This document shows positions 1 through 5,956 of a stretch of 5,956 nt of DNA, piece by piece. A program made the position numbers and the translations under genes. This stretch comes from an uncultured Planctomycetaceae bacterium (GTDB lineage: Bacteria; Planctomycetota; Planctomycetia; Planctomycetales; Planctomycetaceae). The notes beneath the pieces were generated by a model. The model saw only the letters and a program-made list of their open reading frames with translations, did not search any database and was not told the DNA's origin. The stretch spans positions 1 through 5,956 of the forward strand of contig CAIJTL010000712.1 in assembly GCA_903823545.1 (NCBI GenBank), written 5' to 3'. Positions within the stretch are counted from its first letter, which is position 1. Each line of letters begins with the position of its first letter.

Positions 1-3000
1 ACGCCGTCTCAGGAGGAAGACCACGACTCGCTCATTTGCAGGACACCCCGAAACTCCGAGTGGAAGCGACGGGGAATGTATTTCATTGTCAGTCGCAAGC
101 GAACGAGTTGATCGATCCCCAGTCGCTGCCAAGTGTCACCTGGATCGGAGCCGACAATTGCTTCTCCGGGTCTTGGTATCAGATCTGGGAGGGGAATGTC
201 CTCAAGGAGAAAGGGCTGCCCGCTTGGAACAAGCTCTGGAAAGAGCCGGAGCGGGATTCGCGCGACGTCGATTTTCTGGCGTTTGAATGGGGCCGCATTC
301 AACGCCTGCCCAACCCTGAGCGATCCCTCGCGGTGCGTGCGGCAACAGAGAAGATGATCGCCGAACACAAGCTGCCGGAAGTCGGACCGGATTGGACTCT
401 CGTTGGTCCGGGAGCCGCCTATGTTCGCGCTCTGGCCGCTGAGGGGCGAGCGGTTCCGGAATCGGAGCTGCGTCCCGAACGGCGCGACGATGGTGTCATC
501 GTGTTGCTGCGAGCGGGAAAAGAAGTGCGTGGCTATGTCACTCTGACGGAAGCTCTCGACGCCGCTCAAGACAAAGATGTCGTCGAACTTCGCACGGATG
601 GCCTCGTCAAAGCGAGTCACTGGACCGGCGCTTCGCGGCTGCTCACGATCCGCGCCGGTGCGGGCTACACACCCACGATTGACGGCGACTTGGCGAGTTT
701 CGGAACCGATCGACTGATCTTAGAGGGACTGACGATAAGGGACGTGTTGCAATGCAGTGGTGGTGTCAACGCGGGAAATAATTGGGATGGTGAGCAGCCG
801 CTCTATCCCACACAAGGATCGCTCGTGCGGATGATGAATTGCACTCTGCTGGGGGAGAGGGGCAAATCAAGCGTTGATGCATGGATGTTCGTCGACGGAG
901 AAGCGTTATCGGAGATTGTGAACAGCTACATCGCCTTCCTCCGTATCGGCTTGCGATCCGGTGGCAGTGCGCGGCTAGGCAATTCCGTGTTGAACGAATG
1001 TCGTCCGAACATCGAAAGCCGCTCCGCTCCGCCCGGCACGCTGGAGATCGAACGTTGCGTGTTCTGGGCTCCGGAACTTGCAGCTCAGATAGGGGAGTCC
1101 ATCAACGGGGGGGCATCCATTCGTTCGTTGTCGGCGATCAAGATTCAGTCACACCGCTCGATCTTTGTGTCGCAAGGCGATCTGACGTTCGGACATCCCC
1201 TTCCGATCGACTGGACCGGGTCTGGCAACGCATTCCTGAAGTCTCTTGCATTCCGTCACGGTCTATTGCCGATGCAATTGGAACAATTCCAAAACGAGTT
1301 CCACACCGAAGCCGATTCCATCGAGCTGCCGCCGTGGGAGTTCGACCCCGCTCAGTGGCGCATCCTGCGAGACAAGTCTCCCGGCTATCAACCGCGACCC
1401 GACGGGACCGACTACGGAGCCGACATCGACCGGCTGATTCAGGTGATCAAACGGGATACCGATCGCGAGGCCCAATCGCCTCGCCCGGCGATTGCTCCGT
1501 TTGATGCCAAGCAAGCGAAGTCGCATCAAGCGGCATGGGCCAAGCAACTCGGAGTGCCGGTCGAGTACACGAACTCCATCGGCATGAAGTTCGTCCTCAT
1601 CCCTCCGGGTGAATTTATGATGGGGAGCACCGCGGATCAGATTGAAGAGGCCCTGAGGTTATTGCCCGACGACCATCCGCATTGGCCGGAGGTCATCAAA
1701 AGCCAAGCCCCTCAGCACACGGTGATTCTGACGCAGCCGGTCTACCTCGGTGTGAAAGAAGTCACACAGGCGGAATACGAAAAAGTCATGGGGGTCATTC
1801 CTTCGTACTTCGCTCCGACTGGAGCAGGGAAAGGGGCCGTTGCCGGGATGGACACCAGCAATCACCCTGTGGAAACAGTCAGTTGGAATGACGCGGCCGA
1901 GTTCTGTGCGAAACTGAGCAAACAGGAAGACTTGCAACCGTTCTACTTGCGGGCTGGCGAAAACATTACGCCGCTCAACGGCACCGGCTATCGACTTCCA
2001 ACAGAAGCCGAATGGGAATGCGCCTGCCGTGCCGGAACCACCACCAAGTTTTGGATCGGAGACAAGGACGACGAGTTGAGACATGCCGGATGGTTTGGAA
2101 CCAACTCCGGTGGCCGGACGCACTCAGTGGGCGAGTTGAAAGCCAATCCCTTTGGTCTTTACGACATTCATGGCAACATCTGGGAAAGGGTCGATGATTG
2201 GTGGGAGCCGAAGTACTACGGTGAATTTCGGAAAAGGCCCGCAACGAACCCCAACAATCAGGCTTTCACTGGCTCCCGGCGCGGGCTCCGGGGAGCCTGT
2301 TGGAACAACAATGCGTTCTATTGCCGAGGCTCGTTTCGTCATGCCAGCCCCCCAATCACTCGTGACAACAACGTTGGCTTTCGTGTTTCATTGACGGTTG
2401 ATGCCGTGCGTCAGTCGTTGGCTGTCACCGACCCGGCGAATCCGAAATCGAAGGCCATGGGACGGAACAGACCCGATGCCGTATCACAATTCTCAACAGC
2501 CGCCCCCAACTGGCCCGCCGACGCACCACCACCGGCAATCGCCCCATTCAACGCCGAACAAGCCCGACAGCATCAGGAAGCTTGGGCCAAATATCTGAAG
2601 ATCGATGCCGAGTACACCAACTCCATCGGGATGAAGTTCGTCCTCATCCCGCCGGGTGAGTTCATGATGGGCGGCACTCCGATGGAGATCGAAGCTCATC
2701 TAAACGAATTGGAGGACGACTCGCAGTGGCGGGAGCGAGTCCAGAGCGAAGCGCCGCAACACAAGGTCGTGTTGACGCAGCCAATTTACCTCGGCGTCCA
2801 CGAGGTGACTCAGAAGCAATACGAAACGGTGATGGGAACGAACCCCGCGCACTTCTCCCGCACGGGAGCAGGAAAGGGAGGTGTCGGCAAACTCAACACG
2901 CAGGACCATCCGGTGGAAAAGGTGAGTTGGCTCAATGCGACCGCATTCTGCGATAAGCTGAACGAGACCGAAAAGGTAAAGCCGTTCTCGTTCCGAATCG

Positions 3001-4466
3001 GCGAGGTTGAGATCCCGGTCACAAAGGCCGGTTACGCCTTGCCCACCGAAGCGCTCTGGGAGTTTGCGTGCCGCGCGGGATCGACGACCAAGTTCTGGTT
3101 TGGCGACACGGACACCGATTTGTCGCGAGTCGGCTGGTTCATCCGGAACTCCCGTGGTCGAACGAACCCGGTCGGCACATTCCCCGCGAATCCGTTTGGG
3201 CTGCACGACGTGCATGGCAATGTTTGGGAATGGGTCGCGGACGTGTGGGAGCCAAATTTCTACGAGCGATTTTCCGAAGCGCCAGCCGTCAATCCCATCG
3301 GCTCGATTTCCTCCGTGCCCCATCACGTGATTCGAGGCGGCTGTTGGGGTGACACGGCGATGTTTAGTCGGTCCTCGTGCCGCCACGCTTTCGATCCCTC
3401 GCTCAGTTATCTTGGCCTCGGCTTCCGGGTGTCATTGACGGTCGAGGCGGTGAAAGCGGCGATCGCGAAACCCTCACTCCCGCCGGCCGAAACTCCTCGT
3501 TCGGCGATCGCTCCGTTTGATGCCAAACAGGCGAAGGTTCATCAAGCGGCATGGGCCAAGCATCTTGGCGTGCCTGTCGATTATGCGAACTCCATCGGCA
3601 TGAAGTTCATCCTCATCCCGCCGGGTGAATTCACGATGGGGAGCCCGCAGGCGGAGATCGACGAGGCGGTTCAGGCGATCGGTGATAATGATTGGGAGAA
3701 TTGGTTCTGGCAGAGATGCACCAAGAGCGAAGGTCCGCAGCACAAGGTCCGCCTGACAAAGCCGATCTACTTGGGCGTCCATGAAGTCACTCAGGCCGAG
3801 TTTGAGTCGGTCATGGGAAACAATCCCTCTGCCTTTGCCCCGCAGGGAAACGGAGGTTTCTTCGTGGCCGGACTGAACACGACCAACCACCCGGTGGAGA
3901 TGGTGACCTGGAACGACGCGGCGGAATTCTGTGCGAAGTTGAGTCAGTTGGAGAAACTCCAGCCGTTCTATTTGCGGGACGGCGAGAGCGTGACGCCTCT
4001 GGCTGGCACCGGCTACCGCTTGCCGACCGAGGCTCAATGGGAGTTCGCCTGCCGCGCGGGGACGACGACCAAGTTCTCTTGCGATGAACGGTTCGAGAAT
4101 TTGGAGTCGATCGCCTGGCTCGACAGAAACTCCAGTCGCCGCACGCACGCGGTCGGCGAGTTGAAAGCGAATCCCTTCGGGCTGCACGACATGCACGGCA
4201 ATGTCTGGGAGTACGTCGAGGACGCCTGGGAACAGACCTACTACGAGCAGTTTCGGAATCAGCCCGCGATTGCCCCGATCGGCCCACCTGCCAACGGCTC
4301 CCACATCCTCCGCGGCGGCCATTGGCGCAGCAACGCGTCGATCTGCCGCGCGTCGAGTCGCATTGCCACCAGCCTCACGATCTTCCGCGTGCAAAACTGC
4401 ACCGGCTTCCGCGTGACGCTGGAAGTGAATGCGGTGAAAGCGGCGACCGCGAAACGGACTCCGTAG
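1..4466 (+). CDS. 5'-partial beta-helix protein with three tandem FGE/SUMF1-like domains (possible C-terminal part of a Ser/Thr kinase fusion)
   Basis: The frame is open from base 3 to the TAG stop at 4464-4466. A TTG at 36 could be a start, but the codons before it are open and no ribosome site is evident, so the gene probably begins upstream. Residues here are numbered from that TTG. Residues 1-130 look like the end of one beta-helix plus a connector containing LVGPGAAY. Residues about 152-400 form a second beta-helix-like region. Three FGE-like modules follow at about 485-791, 834-1139 and 1157-1467, each with the family blocks IGMKF-LIPPGEF-MG, HPVE-V-W, LPTEA-WE-ACRAG, GL-D-HGN-WE and GFRV. 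No module keeps both FGE catalytic cysteines, so sulfatase activation is unlikely; ligand binding or a scaffold role is my inference. In planctomycetes such C-termini often follow a Ser/Thr kinase domain, which is not in view. No signal peptide or membrane segment is visible in this part. Confidence 0.9.
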   Translation, partial: AVSGGRPRLAHLQDTPKLRVEATGNVFHCQSQANELIDPQSLPSVTWIGADNCFSGSWYQIWEGNVLKEKGLPAWNKLWKEPERDSRDVDFLAFEWGRIQRLPNPERSLAVRAATEKMIAEHKLPEVGPDWTLVGPGAAYVRALAAEGRAVPESELRPERRDDGVIVLLRAGKEVRGYVTLTEALDAAQDKDVVELRTDGLVKASHWTGASRLLTIRAGAGYTPTIDGDLASFGTDRLILEGLTIRDVLQCSGGVNAGNNWDGEQPLYPTQGSLVRMMNCTLLGERGKSSVDAWMFVDGEALSEIVNSYIAFLRIGLRSGGSARLGNSVLNECRPNIESRSAPPGTLEIERCVFWAPELAAQIGESINGGASIRSLSAIKIQSHRSIFVSQGDLTFGHPLPIDWTGSGNAFLKSLAFRHGLLPMQLEQFQNEFHTEADSIELPPWEFDPAQWRILRDKSPGYQPRPDGTDYGADIDRLIQVIKRDTDREAQSPRPAIAPFDAKQAKSHQAAWAKQLGVPVEYTNSIGMKFVLIPPGEFMMGSTADQIEEALRLLPDDHPHWPEVIKSQAPQHTVILTQPVYLGVKEVTQAEYEKVMGVIPSYFAPTGAGKGAVAGMDTSNHPVETVSWNDAAEFCAKLSKQEDLQPFYLRAGENITPLNGTGYRLPTEAEWECACRAGTTTKFWIGDKDDELRHAGWFGTNSGGRTHSVGELKANPFGLYDIHGNIWERVDDWWEPKYYGEFRKRPATNPNNQAFTGSRRGLRGACWNNNAFYCRGSFRHASPPITRDNNVGFRVSLTVDAVRQSLAVTDPANPKSKAMGRNRPDAVSQFSTAAPNWPADAPPPAIAPFNAEQARQHQEAWAKYLKIDAEYTNSIGMKFVLIPPGEFMMGGTPMEIEAHLNELEDDSQWRERVQSEAPQHKVVLTQPIYLGVHEVTQKQYETVMGTNPAHFSRTGAGKGGVGKLNTQDHPVEKVSWLNATAFCDKLNETEKVKPFSFRIGEVEIPVTKAGYALPTEALWEFACRAGSTTKFWFGDTDTDLSRVGWFIRNSRGRTNPVGTFPANPFGLHDVHGNVWEWVADVWEPNFYERFSEAPAVNPIGSISSVPHHVIRGGCWGDTAMFSRSSCRHAFDPSLSYLGLGFRVSLTVEAVKAAIAKPSLPPAETPRSAIAPFDAKQAKVHQAAWAKHLGVPVDYANSIGMKFILIPPGEFTMGSPQAEIDEAVQAIGDNDWENWFWQRCTKSEGPQHKVRLTKPIYLGVHEVTQAEFESVMGNNPSAFAPQGNGGFFVAGLNTTNHPVEMVTWNDAAEFCAKLSQLEKLQPFYLRDGESVTPLAGTGYRLPTEAQWEFACRAGTTTKFSCDERFENLESIAWLDRNSSRRTHAVGELKANPFGLHDMHGNVWEYVEDAWEQTYYEQFRNQPAIAPIGPPANGSHILRGGHWRSNASICRASSRIATSLTIFRVQNCTGFRVTLEVNAVKAATAKRTP
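489..1235 (+). other. Right-handed parallel beta-helix-like region of the upstream protein
   Basis: Residues about 152-400 (numbered from the TTG at 36) show short, irregular hydrophobic beta-strand units separated by Gly, Asn and Ser turns. Examples are RLLTIRAGAG, DRLILEGLTIRD, SLVRMMNCTLLGE, ARLGNSVLNEC and TLEIERCVFWAP. Alternating hydrophobic residues followed by an N-C or R-C turn, as in MMNCTLL and IERCVFW, are typical of pectin-lyase-like helix rungs. No polysaccharide-cleaving catalytic residues can be assigned, so a binding or spacer role is more likely than an enzyme. The block ends near PGYQPRPDGTDYGADID, a type of closing motif I recall from planctomycete kinase fusions. The fold call rests on pattern only; a structure prediction would settle it. 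Confidence 0.55.
1488..2408 (+). repeat. FGE-like module 1 with its linker (residues 485-791)
   Basis: The module opens with the helical linker AIAPFDAKQAKSHQAAWAKQ, then EYTNSIGMKFVLIPPGEFMM, and ends with GFRVSLTVDAV. Family blocks present are NHPVETVSW, YRLPTEAEWE, CRAGTTTKF and GLYDIHGNIWE. Aligned to the human FGE active-site segment (RGGSYMCHRSYC, catalytic Cys336 and Cys341), the matching stretch RGACWNNNAFYC (residues 752-763) has Asn758 in place of the first cysteine and keeps Cys763. An additional Cys755 sits three residues before the missing one. The usual aromatic residue after GN-WE is replaced by Arg (WERV). A canonical copper-dependent oxidase mechanism is therefore unlikely; related EgtB/PvdO-type proteins show that this fold serves other roles. 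Confidence 0.85.
2535..3452 (+). repeat. FGE-like module 2 with its linker (residues 834-1139), both catalytic cysteines missing
   Basis: The linker AIAPFNAEQARQHQEAWAKY is followed by EYTNSIGMKFVLIPPGEFMM, and the module ends with GFRVSLTVEAV. It is the most diverged of the three in the middle section (KPFSFRIGEVEIPVTKAGYA against QPFYLR-GE in the others), yet it keeps the most canonical GLHDVHGNVWEWV block and an FWFGD motif. The active-site segment RGGCWGDTAMFS (residues 1100-1111) has Asp1106 and Ser1111 where FGE has its two cysteines, and Cys1103 at the same extra position as in module 1. It is joined to module 1 by a 42-residue Pro/Ala-rich spacer (residues 792-833). Confidence 0.85.
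3504..4436 (+). repeat. FGE-like module 3 with its linker (residues 1157-1467)
   Basis: The linker AIAPFDAKQAKVHQAAWAKH is nearly identical to that of module 1, and the core starts DYANSIGMKFILIPPGEFTM and ends GFRVTLEVNAV. The active-site segment RGGHWRSNASIC (residues 1426-1437) has Ser1432 for the first FGE cysteine and keeps Cys1437. The block that reads KFWIGD or KFWFGD in modules 1 and 2 is KFSCDE here, so a normally conserved Gly-Asp pair is lost. A short basic tail (AVKAATAKRTP) closes the protein; similar AVKAA-AK tails follow module 2 and, more weakly, module 1. The spacer between modules 2 and 3 is only 17 residues. Confidence 0.85.
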
Positions 4467-4470
4467 GCCC

Positions 4471-4500
4471 TGGAGTGCGGTGGCTCGACACCGCCCTCCA
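4471..4500 (+). repeat. Palindrome A, four bases after the upstream stop codon
   Basis: TGGAG pairs with CTCCA, then comes a single T/C mismatch, then GCGGTG pairs with CACCGC around the six-base loop GCTCGA. That is an 11-bp stem with one internal mismatch. It starts at base 4471, right after the TAG at 4464-4466, so it could stabilise the mRNA 3' end or help stop transcription. The bases after it (TTCAGTTGG) are not a T tract, so it is not a standard intrinsic terminator. Confidence 0.7.
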
Positions 4501-4601
4501 TTCAGTTGGAATCGCGGCAGCCAAAGTCGCAAAACCGCCGCCGCGATCTCGACTGAGTCATCGCCGCTTTCATTGAGGACCGACATCGTCATTCCAACTG
4601 A

Positions 4602-4633
4602 TTGGAGGGCTGCGTCGAGCCGCAGCACTCCAA
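4602..4633 (-). repeat. Palindrome B, inverted copy of palindrome A
   Basis: On the + strand TTGGAG pairs with CTCCAA, a G/A mismatch follows, and GCTGCG pairs with CGCAGC around the loop TCGAGC. Read on the minus strand it has the same loop (GCTCGA) and the same T/C mismatch as palindrome A. The inner stem differs from A at two base pairs, and both changes keep pairing. It lies about 115 bases before the next gene's ATG. Confidence 0.7.
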
Positions 4634-4732
4634 GTTGTGGAACTTCGGAAAACTTCCGGAATTTCTGGCGGATTTGCGCGCGGAATACGCATGAGTGAGG
4701 ATCGCTGACTGCTTGTCCGAATCGCTCACTTC

Positions 4733-4739
4733 CGAAAGG
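4733..4739 (+). promoter_or_regulatory. Probable weak ribosome binding site for the surface-protein gene
   Basis: CGAAAGG lies nine bases before the ATG at 4749. It is an imperfect purine-rich match to the anti-Shine-Dalgarno sequence. It favours ATG 4749 over the other in-frame starts after the TGA at 4692 (GTG 4695, TTG 4713) and over the internal ATG at 4872. Confidence 0.4.
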
Positions 4740-4748
4740 CCCCGCATC

Positions 4749-5956
4749 ATGTTGTTTACGCCCTGGATTCGTAGCTTGCTTTCGCCTCAACGAGTTGGTG
4801 GGAGCCAGCCGTTGAGTCACCGGTTCGATCGTTTCCGCACGCGGTCAACGGCGAAGCGACGTGGGGCCTCAATGCGGGGGCAGACGTCGGAGGCGCTGGA
4901 ACAACGCGTGTTGCTGTCTGCGGTGGCGACGACGACTCTGGATATGAACCCGCAACTGCCGGGAGATCAAACCAGCCGGGATGCGCTGGTCGGTGAAGAC
5001 ACGACCTTTTCGGTGACGTTCGACAACACCGGAAACGCGCTGGGTTATGGGCCGTCGGTGGACGTGATCGTCAATTACGGCGGCGCGGATGGAGCGCCGC
5101 CATTCCCGCTGGGCATCACGTCGCCATTCACGACGCAGCCCGACGGCCTGGGTAGCGACGTGCCGCTCAATGGACTGATCACGGCGACGACGTATGGCCT
5201 GCCGTTGGCGCTGTCGTTCACGCCATTGAATCCTGGCGGTGTGAACCATCCGTTTGCCAAAATTGTCGGCGGCAGTCCGCTGGTTGTTTTCGGGGCGTTG
5301 GGTGAGGTGCTTGTTTCGGCTCGTTTGCCGTTTGGCTCGTTCGCCGACGATCAGCCGCCGGCACCGGTGCTGTTCACCTCGCACGTCTCGTCGTTGGCCG
5401 ACGTGGGAGTTCCGCTGGCGGTCCAAGCTCGCGGTTTTTTTGAATACGGGGCGACGCCGGCGGATGATGCCGCATCGGGTGACTTGTCGCTGCTGGAGAC
5501 TGGTGGGTTCCATCAAGGGGCCGTGATTCCCCAAGTGATGATTCTCACGAAGACCAACTTGGCTCCCGAAAGCGAAACGGCGACCGGGCCGAACTTCACG
5601 CAGCATTGGCAGATCACTGTCGATATCGCCGACGGTGAGACGATCAACAACCTGAACGTCATCGACTTCTTGCCTAACAACGTCAAATTCCTGGGTGCCT
5701 CCGCAGTGCCATCGGCGACTGTCTTTCCGCCGTTCCCTGCCACGCCAGCCAACGGTGCCACTTTTGCGACAGTGTTCGCGAACAGCCTGACCGGAGTGCC
5801 GGGAAATGACGCGACCATCACGTTTTCGTTCAGCATTCCCGAACTGGACGCCAATGGCGTTCCGGTTCTCGATCCGGCGACCGGCGCGCCGTCGTCCTCG
5901 ATCAACACCGCGACGGCGAACGGTAACTGGGTTCCAACAGACACCCGCGATCACCT
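4749..5956 (+). CDS. 3'-partial LEPR-XLL surface protein with DUF11-like domains
   Basis: From ATG 4749 the frame stays open to the window's end (402 full codons, no stop). I chose this start because an in-frame TGA lies at 4692-4694, a purine-rich site sits nine bases upstream, and the N-terminus fits the family. Residues 1-22 (MLFTPWIRSLLSPQ...) and the Arg-rich stretch 25-43 precede LEQRVLLSA at 50-58. This matches the LEPR-XLL motif found at the N-terminus of many very large planctomycete surface or exported proteins. Beyond it the chain is rich in Thr, Val, Gly, Pro and Asn and nearly free of Cys. A first beta-sandwich-like domain contains TTFSVTFDNTGNALGYGPSV (85-104), and a second at about 261-366 resembles DUF11. 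Such proteins usually run on with further adhesion, cadherin or dockerin-type repeats, which cannot be seen here. The role is probably cell-surface or matrix structure; the ligand is unknown. Confidence 0.9.
   Translation, partial: MLFTPWIRSLLSPQRVGGSQPLSHRFDRFRTRSTAKRRGASMRGQTSEALEQRVLLSAVATTTLDMNPQLPGDQTSRDALVGEDTTFSVTFDNTGNALGYGPSVDVIVNYGGADGAPPFPLGITSPFTTQPDGLGSDVPLNGLITATTYGLPLALSFTPLNPGGVNHPFAKIVGGSPLVVFGALGEVLVSARLPFGSFADDQPPAPVLFTSHVSSLADVGVPLAVQARGFFEYGATPADDAASGDLSLLETGGFHQGAVIPQVMILTKTNLAPESETATGPNFTQHWQITVDIADGETINNLNVIDFLPNNVKFLGASAVPSATVFPPFPATPANGATFATVFANSLTGVPGNDATITFSFSIPELDANGVPVLDPATGAPSSSINTATANGNWVPTDTRDH
4896..4922 (+). other. LEPR-XLL motif (LEQRVLLSA)
   Basis: Residues 50-58 of the surface protein read LEQRVLLSA, preceded by a basic segment. 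The common planctomycete consensus is LE-x-R-x-LL-(S/A)A, here with Gln in the variable slot. It is thought to mark exported or surface proteins in this phylum, though its sorting mechanism is not established as far as I know. No ordinary hydrophobic signal-peptide core of 10-15 residues is visible before it. Confidence 0.75.
5529..5846 (+). other. DUF11-like beta-sandwich domain in the surface protein
   Basis: Residues about 261-366 begin IPQVMILTKTNLAPESETAT and continue with HWQITVDIADGETINNLNVI, then DFLPNNVKFLGAS, ending in ATITFSFSIPEL. The order of a K-x-x strand, an ITV strand, a Gly-Asn turn, a (V/I)xDxLP motif and a strand ending in V-FLGAS matches the DUF11 pattern (typically YTITVTN...VTDTLPAGVTFVS). 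DUF11 repeats are common in bacterial cell-wall and surface proteins and serve as structural stalk units. Assignment is by eye. Confidence 0.6.

Larger units (their letters stand above)
4469..4634. repeat. Long imperfect inverted repeat (44-nt arms, 78-nt spacer)
   Basis: The left arm, 4469-4512, matches the reverse complement of the right arm, 4591-4634, at 38 of 44 positions by hand alignment. Each arm contains its own hairpin plus a shared flanking tail (TTCAGTTGGAAT on the left, its complement with one change on the right). The arrangement resembles two REP-like elements in opposite orientation, as in bacterial interspersed mosaic elements, rather than a single stem. No target-site duplication is obvious at the outer edges and no transposase is present in the window. 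Confidence 0.7.
4467..4748. other. Intergenic region holding a pair of inverted palindromes
   Basis: These 282 bases separate the stop codon of the FGE-like gene from the ATG of the surface-protein gene. About 166 bases (4469-4634) are the inverted hairpin pair described separately. Between the two hairpins, bases 4543-4564 can form a weaker third stem (GCGAT and CTC pairing with GAG and ATCGC, with a two-base bulge). From 4635 to 4748 I see only a small stem (CGGAA-AAC-TTCCG near 4647) and a likely ribosome site. I see no convincing promoter, tRNA or T-tract terminator. Confidence 0.7.

Noticed and set aside
9..620. A 203-codon open frame on the minus strand
   Set aside because: It overlaps the continuous + strand beta-helix reading frame and shows no known motif.
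1107..1113. A run of seven G in the beta-helix region, and a run of seven T at 5435-5441 in the surface-protein gene
   Set aside because: Either tract could slip or be a sequencing error, but both frames continue sensibly across them, so there is no evidence of phase variation or frameshift.
4469..4634. A miniature inverted-repeat transposon (MITE)
   Set aside because: The arms are long and inverted, but no target-site duplication is visible and each arm forms its own covarying hairpin, which fits a REP-like pair better.
4602..4694. A 30-codon frame starting at TTG, ending LAYER-like in LADLRAEYA before TGA
   Set aside because: It is short, starts inside palindrome B and has no ribosome site. 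It might be a gene remnant, but nothing supports expression.
4467..4748. CRISPR array or tRNA in the intergenic gap
   Set aside because: There are only two inverted, not direct, repeats with no regular spacers, and no cloverleaf can be drawn.
3474..4820. A 448-codon open frame on the minus strand
   Set aside because: It lies opposite module 3 and the intergenic palindromes. Its translation is Arg-rich with no recognisable domain, while the + strand has clear FGE-family motifs, so it is a shadow of codon bias.
4869..5954. A 361-codon open frame on the minus strand
   Set aside because: It is opposite the LEPR-XLL/DUF11-like gene. Its product is an Arg-rich, low-information sequence and the + strand frame carries the recognisable motifs.

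Overview
The window looks like chromosomal DNA from a planctomycete (phylum Planctomycetota). It is moderately GC-rich. It carries two protein styles typical of that phylum: a long sensor-like protein ending in tandem formylglycine-generating-enzyme-like (FGE/SUMF1-type) modules, and the start of a large surface protein with the LEPR-XLL N-terminal motif. Nothing identifies the genus.

Layout. (1) Positions 1-4466, + strand: the 3' part of one very long gene. The frame is already open at the first base, so the true start probably lies upstream. The visible 1,487 or so codons encode a right-handed beta-helix-like region, then three FGE-like modules of about 307 residues. Each module is preceded by the same short helical linker. 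(2) Positions 4467-4748: a 282-bp intergenic gap. Most of it is a pair of hairpins in inverted orientation, which look like two copies of a REP-like palindromic element. (3) Positions 4749-5956, + strand: the first 402 codons of a second gene, still open at the window's end. It encodes a basic N-terminus, the LEPR-XLL motif and beta-rich DUF11-like domains, as expected for a large exported or surface protein.

How the parts relate. Both genes point the same way but are separated by the palindromic element, so they are probably transcribed separately. No functional link between them is visible. In planctomycetes, FGE-like modules joined to beta-helix segments often form the C-terminal half of Ser/Thr protein kinases. 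A kinase domain upstream of this window is therefore plausible, but it is not seen here.

Most notable points. None of the three FGE-like modules keeps both copper-binding catalytic cysteines of true FGE, and each has lost them differently. The three modules are a mosaic in their DNA similarity. The two intergenic hairpins differ from each other by compensatory base-pair changes, which argues that the folded structure itself is conserved.
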